From contig CM075670.1 of NCBI GenBank assembly GCA_037962975.1, positions 233,328,242 to 233,392,241 of the forward strand: a stretch of 64,000 bases of DNA. The letters are read 5' to 3'. This stretch comes from Clitoria ternatea. Its lineage: Eukaryota; Streptophyta; Magnoliopsida; Fabales; Fabaceae. Under the pieces are notes generated by a model. The model was not told the origin of the DNA. It made no database searches and saw only the letters and a list, made by a program, of their open reading frames with translations. Position 1 is the first letter of the stretch. Each line of letters starts with the position of its first letter. Of the stretch, positions 24,028 through 37,316 are shown one piece after another. Both the position numbers and the translations under genes were made by a program.

Positions 24028-24954
24028 TATTAACAAGAATATGGACAAAAAATTAAAACATAGATCAGCCTTAAAAACAGTGACAGAAAAATTCGAGACA
24101 GCTTCAACCAAACCCTGCAAAACAATTCAATTTGAGCATACTCATTGATCAACCAGACCATCATCCAAAAAACAGGAACATAATAATCCCACAAGTGTCA
24201 TGAATCATGTACTATACAAATGAATTCAACAGTATACAAGATCACAATACATGTGAATGTGAAAATAATATTAAAAATAAAAAACAACTCGATACCAAAC
24301 TCCAGTTACCAGTTGAAATTGGCAGATTAACAGCACCATGAAGCATTCGTTAAAGCTGATTATCACCACAAGAAGCTATGAGATGCCCATTTTCAAAAAC
24401 AGTAACTTGGAAGTGAATACCAAAGCTTAATTGAATGACAGAGGGACTACATATGAGCTACAGACACAACTTTTAGCAAATCTTATGAACGCAAAAAATA
24501 CATTGACCAATTCCACACCAAGTAAAAAAAAAACAGGAAAAAGGGTTAAAAACCCTAAAATGTTCAGGAGCAAATAATTGTTAACAGTGAGTAAACAATT
24601 GAAAGAATTGTTCAATAGTACTACACAGAAAGCCAATTAAAACCCAACAAAAGTTCCAAGAATCTCAAACCCCAATCTCGTACGAACAGAAAAAACTGTG
24701 ACAAATTAAAACCAGCTGAAGACAAAAAAAGAGTCAAAGCATGAACAAACCAATAACATAACCTTCCATTGTGAAGGCCAAAAGCTTTACAAGATCTTAA
24801 ATAATTCAAACCATCAAAGAATCAGAAAAAACAAAGAGAACCCCAGAAGTCCAATCAATCAAACACAACAAAAGCTGGTAATTACATAAAATTTAATGAG
24901 ATGAGTAAGTGAAAGATCTGAAATTTATGAAAGAGTGTGGAAGAAAAATTATAC

Positions 24955-25300
24955 CTTTGCGAATCAAATCAAAGGGATCCATAGGGGAAGATTGCATAAG
25001 ATCAAGGGGTAAAAAGGAGAAAAATGCAGAGAAAAAAAGAAGCAAGTTTTTATTTTTTTGCAGAGAATTAGAGCTTGGAACTCGCTCCAGTATTGTTATC
25101 TCAGTTATCAGTTTTTTTTCTTCTTCTACTCTCTCTTTCTTTTCTTTTTCTTTCTATTTTCTCTTTCTCTCTCTTCTTTCTTAGTTTTTGTTTTTTTTTT
25201 TGTTTGAAACCCTCTTAGCTAATAATATCAGCACCACCACCACAAAAATATTAAAGAAGACACCCAACCTTTCGCCCCTCGATTTGACCCCTCTCTCTCT
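24955..25300 (-). promoter_or_regulatory. CID7: CID7 5' UTR exon 1 and core promoter region
   Basis: First, non-coding exon, ending at 24,955 before donor GTATAA. It contains a GA-rich low-complexity tract (25,118-25,200, seen as CT-rich on the plus strand), typical of plant 5' UTRs. A 12-codon upstream ORF starts at the ATG 24,982 (MDPFDLIRK...) and, after splicing to 24,114, ends at a TGA near 24,105. A possible TATA-like TATAGTTAA lies near 25,350. The transcription start is not determined, so the right limit is approximate. Confidence 0.55.
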
Positions 25301-27587
25301 ACACAAACTTTATGTCTCTATTTGTGTCTGAGCTTCTCTCTGATCCTTAACTATACAGTGTTTATAATTAATTAATCAACATGATTGGGATTTGGGAAGA
25401 AAGAAAAAAAGGGTGAGGAACCATTTTTTTTCTTTAACTAGTTTCCATGAATTATAAATATTTAAAATATTTTTTAAATGTATAACTTAAAATATTCATC
25501 CTCCATCCCAACCCCTATTTATAGACACCTCAATAGTTAAGAGTTAAAATAATTAGATCAGAATTTTAAAGTTTTTTTATCTTTAAATAAGAATTGAATC
25601 TAGATAATTTTTTAATCTATTCAATGTTGAACAGCATAATAAATCAAAAACATTGAAAACTTATATTAAAAAAATTCAAAGTCAACACATTTCTAATAAA
25701 AAGGTTTGCTTATTCTTTTTACGGCCAAAGTTAGAAAATCGAATTCAGAAAATATTGTGTTAATAATTCAGAAAATATTCTTTTTACGGCCAAAGTTTGG
25801 AATTAGTTTGGAATTTCATACATAAGTTGTAAGTTTGGAATTAGTTTTAGTTTCTAGAGAGTAATCCTAGTTTTAGAGTTTTTGGTAAAGTACTTTAAGG
25901 AATTGCGAAGAGACATTCCTACCTTATCTCCTTCCTCCATAGGTTTCTTTGTACTCTCCACCACCATGAGTGAATAGTCATTTTACTCTTAGGGACGTAG
26001 GAGTAATATCAATTAAAGAACTATGTATCTATTATTTTTCTATTTGATGTTATGTTTATGTTTATGTTGTATTGTGTTAGATTTCATTAACTTCTAATAA
26101 AGAATTATGACAACCTTAAAAGAATTAATTAATTTTGTGGGAATAACTCTGGTAAGTGAACCTTAGGGAAAGACGCACCTAAGAGCAACTTAAGTAATAT
26201 GATTCACTTAGTTTCATGAATTACTAATTCAATAATTGAGATGAAATGAAACTCCTAAGAGTGTTTTAATTAATTGAATTTAAATCGTTAAAGTACTTTG
26301 CTGATTCTTGTTTATGATTAAGTCCTTAAAAACCATAATATTTGCTTTGCTCAATTTAAATCGAAGTCTTGGTAGGGTTCGAAATGGAAAAATTAACTGA
26401 AAATAGGTTTTCGGTGAGGGATATAAGGGTGGCGTGTGTTAAGAAACCTTGTAAGGATTTTGGAATTTTATGATTGAACTAATAATCTGTATTAAATGAT
26501 GGTTGAGGCACTGAATTGAGAAGTTATAAGAAGAAATGAAAAGATTCAAAAATCTTTGTCCTTAACTGTGATTGGTGACGTTTTAAGGGTAAAAACAGAT
26601 TTTTCGAAAGAGAAATCAGGTATCAAGGGAAACTTAAATTCTAGGTTGAATTTAAAAAATTATTTGATGATAAAAATATAAGACTTTAAGAAGTTATTCA
26701 TTTTGGACTTTTGAATCACCTTGATTTGAGTTTTCTAGTAAAAAAATATAGTAGCAACGAAGTTTTAGATAAAATCGACAATAAATTGGTTTAAGTGATT
26801 TAAAAAGGATTTTGGACAGATGCTCCACGTAATTAAAAGAGTATTTTTACACCTAAATTATTACAATGAAATGAATTCAAAAGGGTTTTTAATCCTAAGA
26901 ACAAAGGGATAAAGTTCTATGGCTGAAAAAGTAACAGAATGACGTCCGCTAACCTACTTTAAAAATTCAACATATAAATAGAACCACTTTAACAAAACCT
27001 CAAATTTTTGTAACTCTGTTTGCAAAAACCAGTGTCAACCAAGCTACACCAACATTTAACCAATCACACCTTAAATCAATTGTTTTTGGTGAAACTTTTA
27101 AAGCATTAGTTTTAGTCTAGTGGAGACATGGTCATTGAATAGTCAATTAAATTTTTTTGATGTATGGCTGTAGTTGTATTTGTATTAGACGGTGTTGTTT
27201 ATGTAAATGTGTTGTGGCTTGTAATTTTGTATTTGGGGAAGTTTTGGCTTATTAGGTTTATTGATTTGTGTTGTGAAGGGATCAAACATGGTTGAGTTTG
27301 AATAACAATGATGCAGTTTCAATGGAAGATTAAAAATGAGTGATGTTCATGGAAGCAATACCCACAAAGGTAAACAGGTTTATAAATTATAATATTTAAG
27401 TGAATATTCAATTTTTATAAAACCGATGATCAATAGCCTAATGTTAGGTATGGTGAAATTGCAGGGTGTCCATGAGGAAGACGAAGAATTGAGAGGAAAC
27501 AAGATTGAGAGTGTTGACCTTCTTAGCCTAACTCTGGTGAAGTTCAAGTAACAGTCTAAAGTTACTTGGATCATTGTAGAAGGCACC
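25301..27587. other. Intergenic between CID7 and PPR pseudogene
   Basis: About 2.3 kb, very AT-rich, no coding segment recognised. The stretch 25,860-26,650 has the feel of a decayed Athila-type LTR or leader (ccaccatgagtgaatagtc near 25,960), but no ends or PBS can be shown. 27,440-27,587 may include the 5' UTR of the former PPR gene. Confidence 0.4.
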
Positions 27588-29806
27588 ATGAATTTGGGTT
27601 CTCAACTTATGTTTCTTTCGAAGCACATCACAACCCTCAAAGCTCTTCTTAAATTCTACGCTCTTACTATCACTACTGGCAATTCCACAAACCTCTTCGT
27701 TGCTTCCAAACTCATCTCTCTCTACGACTTTTTTGACTCCCACTCTCACTCTTCCACCCTTTTTCACTTTCTTCCTTCCAAAGACACCTTCCTCTAGAAC
27801 TCCTTCCTCAAAACCCTCTTCTCCCGCTCTCTTTTCCCTCAAGTTCTATCCTTTTTCTCCCAAATGCACGCTTTCAATGTTTTCCCTAACCACTCCACAC
27901 TCCCTATTCTCGCTTCTTCCTCTGCCCACTTCATGTTCCCCCCTCATGCCATGTCCCTTCAGGCCCTGGCCTTCAAACTTGGCCTTTTTCCTTATACTTC
28001 CGTGGTGGGGGCTTCGTTTGTGTCGATGTATTCAAGGTGTGGCCAAATAGGCCTGGCCTGCAAGGTGTTTAATGAAATTCCTATTAGGAATGTGGTTGCT
28101 TGGACTGTACTTGTTATTGGGTATGTGCACAATGGGGAGAATCAGAAGAGTTTGGAGTCTCTCTATGAGATGCATAGGATTGGTGAAGATAATCAGAAGC
28201 CCAATTCTAGAACTTTTGAGGGTGGTTTTCTTGCTTGTGGGAATATGGGTTCTCTGAGTGAAGCAAGTGTTTACATGGGTTGGTCATGAAAAATGGAATT
28301 GGATGTTGGCAAGTTATACATTCTTCACTTCTGTCTATGTATACCAAATGTGGGGCACCTAAAGATGCTTATAGTTCCTTTAGTGAAGTGATCAACAGAG
28401 ATCTCCTGTCTTGGACATCCATTATTAGTTTGTCTATACTAGGTTTGGGATGGTTGAATGTGTAAGGTTCTTCTGGGAAATGCTGGATGAACAAATATAT
28501 CCAGATGGAATTGTTATAGCTTGTATCCTCTCTAGTTTTGGTAATTCCATGAATTTATATAAAGGGAAAGCTTTCCATGGATTAATCATATGGAAACATT
28601 ATGTTCCTGATGAGAAAGTTAATAATTCACTGTTGTTTATATACTGCAAGTTTGGAATGTTGAGTTTTGCAGAAAGGCTTTTCCACGTGTGTCGAGGGAA
28701 CAAAGAGTGCTGGAATTTTATGGTTTATGGGTATGATAGAACAGGCAACAAGATGAAGTGTATTAAACTCTTCAGGGAGATGAAAGTTTCAGGTATTCAT
28801 TCTGAATCAGTCAGTATAATATCAGCAATTGCCTCATGCTCCCGGTTAGGAGCAATTGATCTAGGAAGGTCAATTCATTGCAATGTGATAAAAGGTTTTC
28901 TGTATGACGATGTCTCAGTCACCAACTCACTAATAGAAGTGTATGGAAAATGTGGTAAGATGGCCATTGCTTCAAGAATATTTAATAGGTCAGAGAAGGA
29001 TGTTATATTATGGAACACTCTGATGTCATCTCACATTCATGTCAAACATCATGAAGAGGCTACAAATTTATTTGATAAAATGGTCATAGAAGGTCACAGG
29101 CTTTCAGCTTGTGCCCACATGGCATCTCTAGAGAAAGGAGAAAGAGTTCATAACTTCATAAATGAAAGTGATTTTAAAATCAACTACCTCTCGGAACAGC
29201 ATTGGTTGATATATATACTAAGTGTGGGCAGCTAGATAAATCAAGAGAGGTCTTTGACTCCATAGTAGAGAAGGATGTAATATGCTGGAATGCTATGATT
29301 TCCGGTATGGAATGAATGGATATGCTGAATTTATTGTGCAGATATTCCAACATTTGGAGGAATCAAATATGAAGCCCAATGAAATTACCTTCCTCTTTCT
29401 TCTCTCTGTATGTGTCCATGTTGGGCTTGTTGAAGAAGGGAAATTTGTGTTTAGTAAAATGCTGAGTTATTCTGTGAAACCCAATTTAAAGCACTACACT
29501 TGTATGGTAGATCTTTTAGGAAGATCAGGTAATCTACAAGAAGCAAAAGATTTGGTGCTCTCTATGCCCATTTCTCCAGATGGCAGTGTCTGGGCAGCTT
29601 TGTTAGGTCATTGTAAAACTTACAATCAAACTGAGATGGGAATAAGAATTGCCATGCATGCTATTAGCTCTGAACCAGAAAAAGATGCTTACTATATAAC
29701 GATGACCAATATGTATAGTTCCACTGGTAGGTGGGAAAAGCAGAAAGTGTGAAAAGGACAATGAAAGCAAGGTGTTTCATTAGAAAGAAAGCTGGCTAGA
29801 GTATGC
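27588..29806 (+). pseudogene. Pentatricopeptide-repeat (PPR) protein pseudogene, At4g39952-like
   Basis: Intronless PLS-type PPR protein, an organelle RNA-binding family. The start ATG is at 27,588 (MNLGSQLMFLSKH). Repeats are recognisable throughout, e.g. SVVGASFVSMYSRCGQIGLA, NVVAWTVLVIGYVHNGENQKS, VNNSLLFIYCKFGMLSFAER, VTNSLIEVYGKCGKM, KHYTCMVDLLGRSGNLQEA and a C-terminal E-like motif (SMPISPDGSVWAALLGHCK). Lesions: TAG at 27,795-27,797 where Trp is expected, a frameshift near 28,270, another near 28,445, one near 29,190, one near 29,310 and one near 29,750, plus a probable in-frame loss near 29,095. The resemblance to Arabidopsis At4g39952 (mitochondrial) is from memory. The pieces stay collinear over 2.2 kb, so it decayed in place. 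Confidence 0.85.
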
Positions 29807-32800
29807 TCTGAGCTAAAACTTCTATTCTCCTAAGTCTGAATTTTGAAAAGGTCAAAGAAAACCTATGGACGTTTACCAAGTGAGGTTTGATCTCAGCTTT
29901 GCTTCATTCATTAGCCATTTATGAGCTTGTGTCATTGTTGACTTGTTGCTCCCTTTTTATCATGCTTCAGATAAAACTTTGGTTATCTTAAAATATCAAA
30001 TGGTATGGATGTTCTTGACTGTCCTGTTCAAATGGCCAAGGATGGAACACCATTTTGCTTAAACTCCATCAATCTTATAGAGAGTACAAGTGTACAAAGT
30101 TGCCCAATCAAGCTTTGGGACATATGCCATGTCTATCCCTGAGATCAAATCTGGGAATGGCATATCTATGTTCAACTTGACATGGAATGATATAAAAAGC
30201 TTGACCCATAAGTCAAAGAAAGTTCTCTAGTTATTTGTTATTCCTGTGCTCTAATATTCTTTTGCATTTATGCATCTGAATGGAGGTAATCCAGACTTAT
30301 CACAGTGTAATTGACTGATACCTCAATTTAACTAAAATTCAGAGTGAGAGAGATTTACGGACATGAACACAGGTTTTGCTTTAGCCTTTTGTGGCCTTTA
30401 GGTTGCGTTTCATTGATGAATTGCCTTGGCAAAGCTTTCCCTCCCATATCATTTGGAGCTTTTCAGTTTCAACGTAGCATCCTACTCTTTTTATTGATTT
30501 ATGTTGTAACAAATATTTGACATATTTTTTCTTCTATATTTTTTCTGCAACCTCAATATTGAACCCTTTTGCAACTTATAGATTGTACAGGAATCCAAAA
30601 TGTAAGCTTGCTGGGGCATTTTTGACATTATCAGATTTCTTGTCCTTGACCAAGAATCAGGCTTCCCTATCTGGTGCTGTGACTTGTGAGCATTGTTGAG
30701 GTGTGTTCTTCCATGGTTATTTCCCATTGTTGTGTTGGATCCATTCTGTTGGCTATATTTGAACATAAGATCATGTTGATAAGAATTCCCACCAATAATA
30801 TTGTTGATAAGAATTAGGATCGCTTTAGTAAATTATTAATTCATATGAATGATTTCACCTTGGAATAATGGGGGAAATAAAATAGGAAATATTACATTAT
30901 CATGCAATATTTTTTGTCAAATTACGACACCTTCACTCACTTTTTGTAGCCATATTATTCCTATTCTCATTTCCTTCTAAAGTTCTGGACAACTGTAAAA
31001 CATTATGAAATATTTTTTATTTCATTCTTTGGGGATTGGGTTCTTTTTGTACTTTATGCTGTTGATTTCTCTCTTTCAAAGCCAAAAGCCAAATGACTTG
31101 CCTGCCTCAAAAATCATATCTTGTGAATTTCACACTAAATATTTCTTCACAAGGAAATAATTATATGGTTCCTGTTTATTGTTATGAACAATAGTTGCAT
31201 GCTCCTAGCCCATAAATGTTTTTTCTTCTCTTCTCATTCATTTTCTATTGATTAATATATATTATGTTCTTCTTAGCAAAATGCAGCCTATCTTGCCCAA
31301 AAATAAGAATTGACTGATACAGTCATATAGATGCTTTGAGGAAAGAAGGTTTTTGACAAATCAACAGCACAACAAGTGTACATTCAATCCAGAGAGCTCT
31401 ATGCTGCAGAAGTTCAAGGAGAAAGCCTATTATGAGCTTGTCTACAAGATTGACGAGACAATTGGTGATGTTGTTAATGCAGCTATTAAGCATATAACTT
31501 AAGGGCTTTACTAGCAAATGCTAAAACTGCTGACGAATACAGACGTAAGTTCTAGCAAATTCTACTACAACAGAGTCCCGTGTAAGCCTTTTAAATTGCT
31601 AATATGATTGTTCTCCATTCTAATGCAGGGAGCAAATGCTTGAGAGCAGGTATGAACACAGATATTAAAAGCTTCTCGGGAATTCCTCTCTCAGGTCATT
31701 AAATGTTCTCTGTAACCTGTGGGATGTTATGTACGTCCTCATTGTAATGCGAAGTTACTTTTGAATGTAAATTGCTGAGGTGGATACTTTTACTTGTCCT
31801 GTCTGTAATTGTTGTATCTGTAAAGAATTGTAAAATAAGATGGTTCCTGAGTTGCAATTATCTATTTGTGGGCAGTGTCCTAAGTCATATCATCACAAAT
31901 ATTTGACAAGGTTATTTCACTCTTGTTTCTGTGTTTTTTTGTCTTTATTTTATGATTCTAATTGATAATGTCTTCAAGATGGATTCTAGAGTTGCTTTTA
32001 TCAAAGAAGTTGCTTTTGACGACAAAGAAGATGAAGATATGGTACTGAGGGCGTGAACAGGTCTTTATCAAACAATCACATTCATACATACTGTTAGTGT
32101 TTTTTTCTTTCCCCGTACACTTGATATTTTCTCCTCCGTTTTGATATTATATCTTTCTACTTCATTTTATATAATCAGGATATGTTTGGTTAGGGATATG
32201 TGATGATAAGTTTGGGCCCGTGGAAACATGAAATAAAAATAAGAAATGAAAATGGAAACTAAACACACTCTTGTATATTCTTTGTCATGGAAGTGTGTTA
32301 GTGTTACTGAGTTATATGTCGTGAATAAGAGAAATAGTTAGTAAACCCTTGTTATGTAGGAAAGTCTAATGGTATGTTTCCAATACTTAGTATTATTTCT
32401 AATTAAATTTCATTCGCATGTGTATTCATTCCATATTTAGATGTAGCATTGCTTAAAATGGACTTTCAGGAGGGATTTTCAAACCAAAATTCATGCGGTA
32501 AACCAAAGCAGTTTTGAGTTTATTCCTATTGAAGGTAGGATAAAATTGCTTTTATCTGCATTGATGATTAAGAAGATTCAATGGTTTTAAAATTACCTCA
32601 TCCTCCGTGGCACACCTCCGGCACGAGATAGATATACAAAAAACCATGGTTCCATTTTTTGCGACATTGACTTCCAAAGCTATGTGTTTGGTTAATATTT
32701 TAAAACATTTCCAATGAAAATATTTTCTAAAATAGTCTAAATAGTGGAAACAATAAATCCATTTTTTCATTTCCTAAACTCATTTCCAGTTAAAACGAAT

Positions 32801-33075
32801 AGTGACATGCTCGTAACATTTAAAACAATGTATTTTCCATTCTCTTATAAAACATTTTGTTTACCCTTGAAAGCTCAAACACAACCCCTCTGTGACACAT
32901 GTTTCTTCTCTCAATACTGAAAGCTTGAAGTCAAACCCGTGAATACCCTCTCACTGTCGTTCGTCAGAAGTTATTCACTGCTACCTGAGTATGTTTCGAT
33001 TTTTAGATTTCTCTTATTAATATATTATTATATTAATTTGATGGATTAGTATTATTAAATTATTATATCTATATT
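29807..33075. other. Intergenic region with one exon-like remnant
   Basis: About 3.3 kb between the PPR pseudogene and a copia LTR. Apart from the exon-like piece at 31,361-31,649 I see no coding sequence. AT-rich, with no terminal repeats that I could pair. Confidence 0.4.
31361..31649 (+). pseudogene. Unidentified spliced-gene remnant
   Basis: A protein-like stretch (NPESSMLQKFKEKAYYELVYK, then IDETIGDVVNAAIKHIT to about 31,500) is followed, after a 1-base shift, by LRALLANAKTADEYR ending at 31,544 before GTAAGT. A 21-bp block at 31,629-31,649, between TAATGCAG and GTATGA, continues the reading as REQMLESR. This is what two exons of a decayed gene would look like. I do not recognise the family. 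It could also be chance, since the total is under 90 codons. Confidence 0.35.
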
Positions 33076-33424
33076 TGTTGATTATTTATATAATATGTAA
33101 ATATTATGTATATAAGTAGATTTAACTATTGGGCTCTTTATTTGAATGGGTCGTGATGGGTTGACCCATTTTATGGGCCAGTGAGAGGTTGTGGTTGCCT
33201 ATATAATCACTATCCCATTAGGTGATTCTCACAGAGTCAGTAACACATTGAATATAAGGCACTCAGATTGATAGTAGTACGCACTCACTATTGGGATTCA
33301 TGGATCGCTTGTATTTAATTACGCTTTCAATCAAACTTTGTTGTCATGATATGTGTTACATATATTGTATGTTGAAATAATAATTATATTGAATAATAAT
33401 TATTCTGCAAATGGTATCAGAGCC
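33076..33424 (+). repeat. Ty1/copia LTR and PBS (truncated element)
   Basis: TGGTATCAGAGCC at 33,412-33,424 is the standard initiator-Met-tRNA PBS. Upstream, TGTTGATTATTTATATAA (33,076) to ...TTATTCTGCA (about 33,408) is a plausible 0.33-kb LTR with a TATATAA box near 33,200. Only about 330 bp of internal sequence follows before the Tat-type LTR at 33,757 cuts it, so the remainder of this copia element is displaced or lost. Confidence 0.6.
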
Positions 33425-34389
33425 TCGTTAATACGTATCATGAATGTTAAATATTAATTGTAGAATTTAGTTACCCCACTACGTTTCAATTTTTGTAACT
33501 ATTTTTCTGCAATGGTGTTGTGTTTTTTTCCACTCAATAGAGAATTTAATATCAGCGGCGTAGGAAGTTTTTTTTCCCGCATAATATGTTAATAACTTCC
33601 ACCTGCTTTATCCCTTTTAGAAAGCTGTTAGCACACGTTATGCGTAAATTTTAAATTCTTTAGTGTTATCTGTTTAATATATATATATAATTAAAATTGT
33701 TAATTCGTTAACATTATATATATATATATATAAATTTCCATTGTTGTTATCGGTTTTGATCTGGTTTGGATACTGGCCTCCAGACTGAGACGTCATCCTG
33801 ACTGTTCTGGAAGGTCAACCAGTATCACAGGTCAATATTCGGACTATAAAAATACCGTGCTGGGAGCTATTCCTTCACCGATTATCCGAGATAGCACCTA
33901 AGACACCAGATAACCTGATCCGTTCTCATTTTTCTGTTACGTATAACCGTTCGCCTATACTACGATAGGATAAATGGCTTTACTACTTATCACGATTGAT
34001 ACTCTGCACAGCGGAAGGTGTCTATGTCACCCGTCAAAAGGTGCAAAGTACAGCTATAAGAGCGACATACAGAAAAGGTGGATCTTCCCCATTCCTGTGT
34101 CAGAATCGTACATTGATCATTGAACTACCCTCAATCGTACACTGAGTATTGAACTACTCTGAATGGTACGCTACACACGGCATCAGAGCCTCCTGGTGTA
34201 ACATCCCTGTTTTTAGTAGCAGTCTTATTTAGTAAAAATTGAAGTTTAGAAGGTCTGTAAGTGGTAATAAGTGAATATACACCCCGTTGATAGTCTGTGG
34301 TATCTCAGAAATGTCATTTTTGTACATAATAATGGAATTTTTATGGACCATTAGTGAAATTATGCAAATTCTGAGTGAAATAGGCTCTG

Positions 34390-36000
34390 ATCCGAGTGAC
34401 AGAGTGAAATTCCGAGTGAAGGATTAGCAATTCCGACTGAAGGATGAAATTCCGAATGTAAGGTTATGTTATCCGAGTAATATATGACTAAGAAGGTTAC
34501 TACCGAGTGGATTCTTGATCACAGAGACAGCTGGAGTGAAGTGGGTTCAAGAAAACCACTTCTAGGTGAAAATTCTGAGTCAAAACACCCTTGATTCTTT
34601 GTTTCTGAGTCAAACCTTGCTAAGTACTTCCATTTCCGAGCAAAACCTCTCTGAAATATAGAATTCCGAGTGGAATATAGGAATGAGAGCCCAATCCGAG
34701 TAGAATATTTAAGGTTTAGAGCCATTATTGAGTGAGGCTATGTTTATGACTCTTTTTCCGAGTGATAAAGACCTTAAAGGATTCCGATCGAAACACATTT
34801 TGAGGAAGGATAGTGTATGTGTACCTAAGAGATGAGTATCCGAGTGAAAAATGAGTGGGGAAGGACTTAAATGCTCCTGAAAGGTAAAATCCGAGTGAAC
34901 CTCTTATGAGGGAAGAGTTGTTATAATGGTTTGGATTGGAAATATATTCTAAGTGTATGATATATATATATATATATGAACCGAGTGAATGAATACATGT
35001 AAACGTTTTATGTTGATTTGATGCTTCTTACCGACTGGAACGTGTTATGGAAGTATTTGGGAAAGATTCCGAATGGTTTCGTAAGAATATGATTAGTAAA
35101 CCGAGTGGAAAAAGTGGAAGGAGCCATTCCGAGAGAAATATAGAGAGGCTGAACCATTTTCGAGTAAATCTATGAGTATGACTCCTCTTCCGAGTGAAAT
35201 ATACTCTATTGGACCAATTCCGAGTGAGACTTGTATGTGTAAGTCTTTTCCGAGAAGTGAGGGCCTTAATATGTTCTGATTGGAATTGTAGTTGAAGAAT
35301 TTGGTTAAAACCGAGAGAGAAATATGAGTAAACCGAGTGAGTAAAGTTTGAGTATTTCTGAGTGGTAAATCCGATTGATTCCTTTCTAAGATATGAATTG
35401 TTATTGGAATATATCCTAAGTGATTAGAGTTTGAATAATTCCGAGTGATTGACTAATTAGGAGAGAGAGTCGGGTTCTAGAAGAAACACTTCCGAGTGAG
35501 AATTGTAAGTCTATACCGAGTGATGAATGTGAAGTACATTCCCGATTGTGTTGAAGTTAAACACACCGAGTGGTATGGAAAGTAGTATTCCGAGTAAGTG
35601 GATGAGTTTTATCGAGTGAAACAGTGTATGTAGAGATTCGGATTTGGAATAAAAATTTCGAGTAGAAGAAAGATAGGAAAAGAATGTAAGTGAGTCAGTT
35701 TTTGAAGGACATTACAGAGTGATAAAGGACTAGGCTTGGAATGATTTAACCGAGTAAGAACCATCAGAAATGACCCGGATTTGGAATATAATACCGAGTG
35801 AAAGGCCAAGCAAATTAGGAGTCAGTGTGAGGGTGAATTTACCGAGTAAATGATGGGAAAAATGAGTCGGTTTCATGGGAATGCCGAGTGAGGATTGGCT
35901 GATTCGCTCAAGCGAGCAAGCCACGCTCAAGCGAGCCTTACAATCATTGACTCGGAAGTAGGAATTCCAGTCGGAATAGTTCTTAACCGAGTGTAATTTC
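34390..36000 (+). repeat. CCGAGTGA interspersed motif array
   Basis: CCGAGT, mostly as TTCCGAGTGA(A), recurs every 40-100 bp across 1.6 kb in the left half of the solo LTR, with one-base variants (CCGACTGA, CCGATTGA, TCGAGTGA). Spacing is irregular, so it is not a simple tandem repeat. At 35,900-35,936 two CGCTCAAGCGAGC words of the LARD-A type appear. Confidence 0.85.
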
Positions 36001-36218
36001 ACTCGGTATTCAGTGACAGAAGTGCGTATTGACTTCAATTTTGTCTTTTAATGATATTTAAATTCAATCGTGCGCATTATGGATAGTGGACGACCAGAAA
36101 TGGGCACTGACTCAGCATATATCTTTATTTAATCCCTAGTGACCCTTCCATTAGCAATCCACTAACAGCCCACTCAGAAAAGCTATCCCCCACTTGTTTT
36201 TCCACTCACTTCCTCCCT

Positions 36219-36226
36219 ATTTAAAC
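36219..36226 (+). promoter_or_regulatory. TATA-like box of the 5.28-kb solo LTR
   Basis: TATTTAAA in the context CTCCCTATTTAAACCAGC, 27 bp left of the point where LARD-A inserted. The downstream sequence across the insertion is CT-rich and leader-like, as expected for a transcription start. Confidence 0.45.
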
Positions 36227-37316
36227 CAGCTCAAGGTTCTCAGGACTCACACTGTAACACCCCGATTTTCCAGACTCGAATCCCGATGTGATCGTCATAA
36301 TTAATAAAATTGTGAATAAATTTTTCGCGTTACAAAATAATTACCAGAGTCACACCAAAACTCGAATCATAGAAAATCAAAGTGTACAATTAAATAAACT
36401 AAAGCTGGATCGATAAATTAATGGCCCATAGTGGTATACGAAAATAATATAGTTTACAGCGGAAGAATATGTATACCGGGCAAACGCCTAGTCCCATATA
36501 TAACGATATAAGAAAAGGCTAGGCTAGCATGCAATGACATATCATGAGTCTATCAGACGACTATTATCATTCTACAATTAGTCCTATAAGCATGCTAAGC
36601 CTAGGGCATAATCGCGTATATATGAACCTGTATATACGGGAATCTTCTCCCGACTATCTCAACGTTTAAGAGCACCGTCTAGTCTTAACCTTTCTAATAT
36701 GCATCAAATCATCTCTTATATTCTCCATATATATATTTATTATCTATCAATTCTGAAAGGATCAATCTATACATGTTCAGATTCATTAAAACATCTATAC
36801 TATCGTAAGTAATATATACATTACATAATTTCAATACATAATAATCTACAAACGATGCCGGCCAAGGCACTACCTCTACCACTATTACCTTCACTAAGCT
36901 TTGATTCAAAATCCGAATTCCTCCCATGACAACCTGCATCACAATGCTAAAAAGGAGACCACATGGGAGAGTGAGTTATACATTCAAAATGACGAATAAC
37001 AAATATTGTGATCATGTGTATATGCATACAAACATCATGTGTGCTTTGCTACAAAATTATTTAATTATTATCCATTCATCATTTCATTATTATGTTAGGC
37101 ATACAGACCTCATAACTACAATTTATATCATAAATAAACACAAGCATATACACAGTCACCTATACAGTTACTTTGCCACTTACCATCAAGGGCATCCTCA
37201 ATTATTATCATCATCAATTTATTTATCATTTAGTCAATACATCCTTACATGGGGTTTTTCATCACTCGTGGTCATCCTATTTAAAAATAAACAATAATTC
37301 AATTCTATATCAAAGG

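Noticed and set aside
24909..25184. Plus-strand 91-codon frame over the CID7 5' exon
   Set aside because: Antisense to the GA-rich 5' UTR; low-complexity Ser/Phe tail; no support.
25860..26650. Possible decayed Athila-type LTR
   Set aside because: Only a vague resemblance; no TG/CA ends, PBS, TSD or similarity to the Athila LTR at 10,512-12,038 could be shown.
27528..27842. Minus-strand 104-codon frame over the PPR start
   Set aside because: Shadow of the PPR pseudogene on the other strand.
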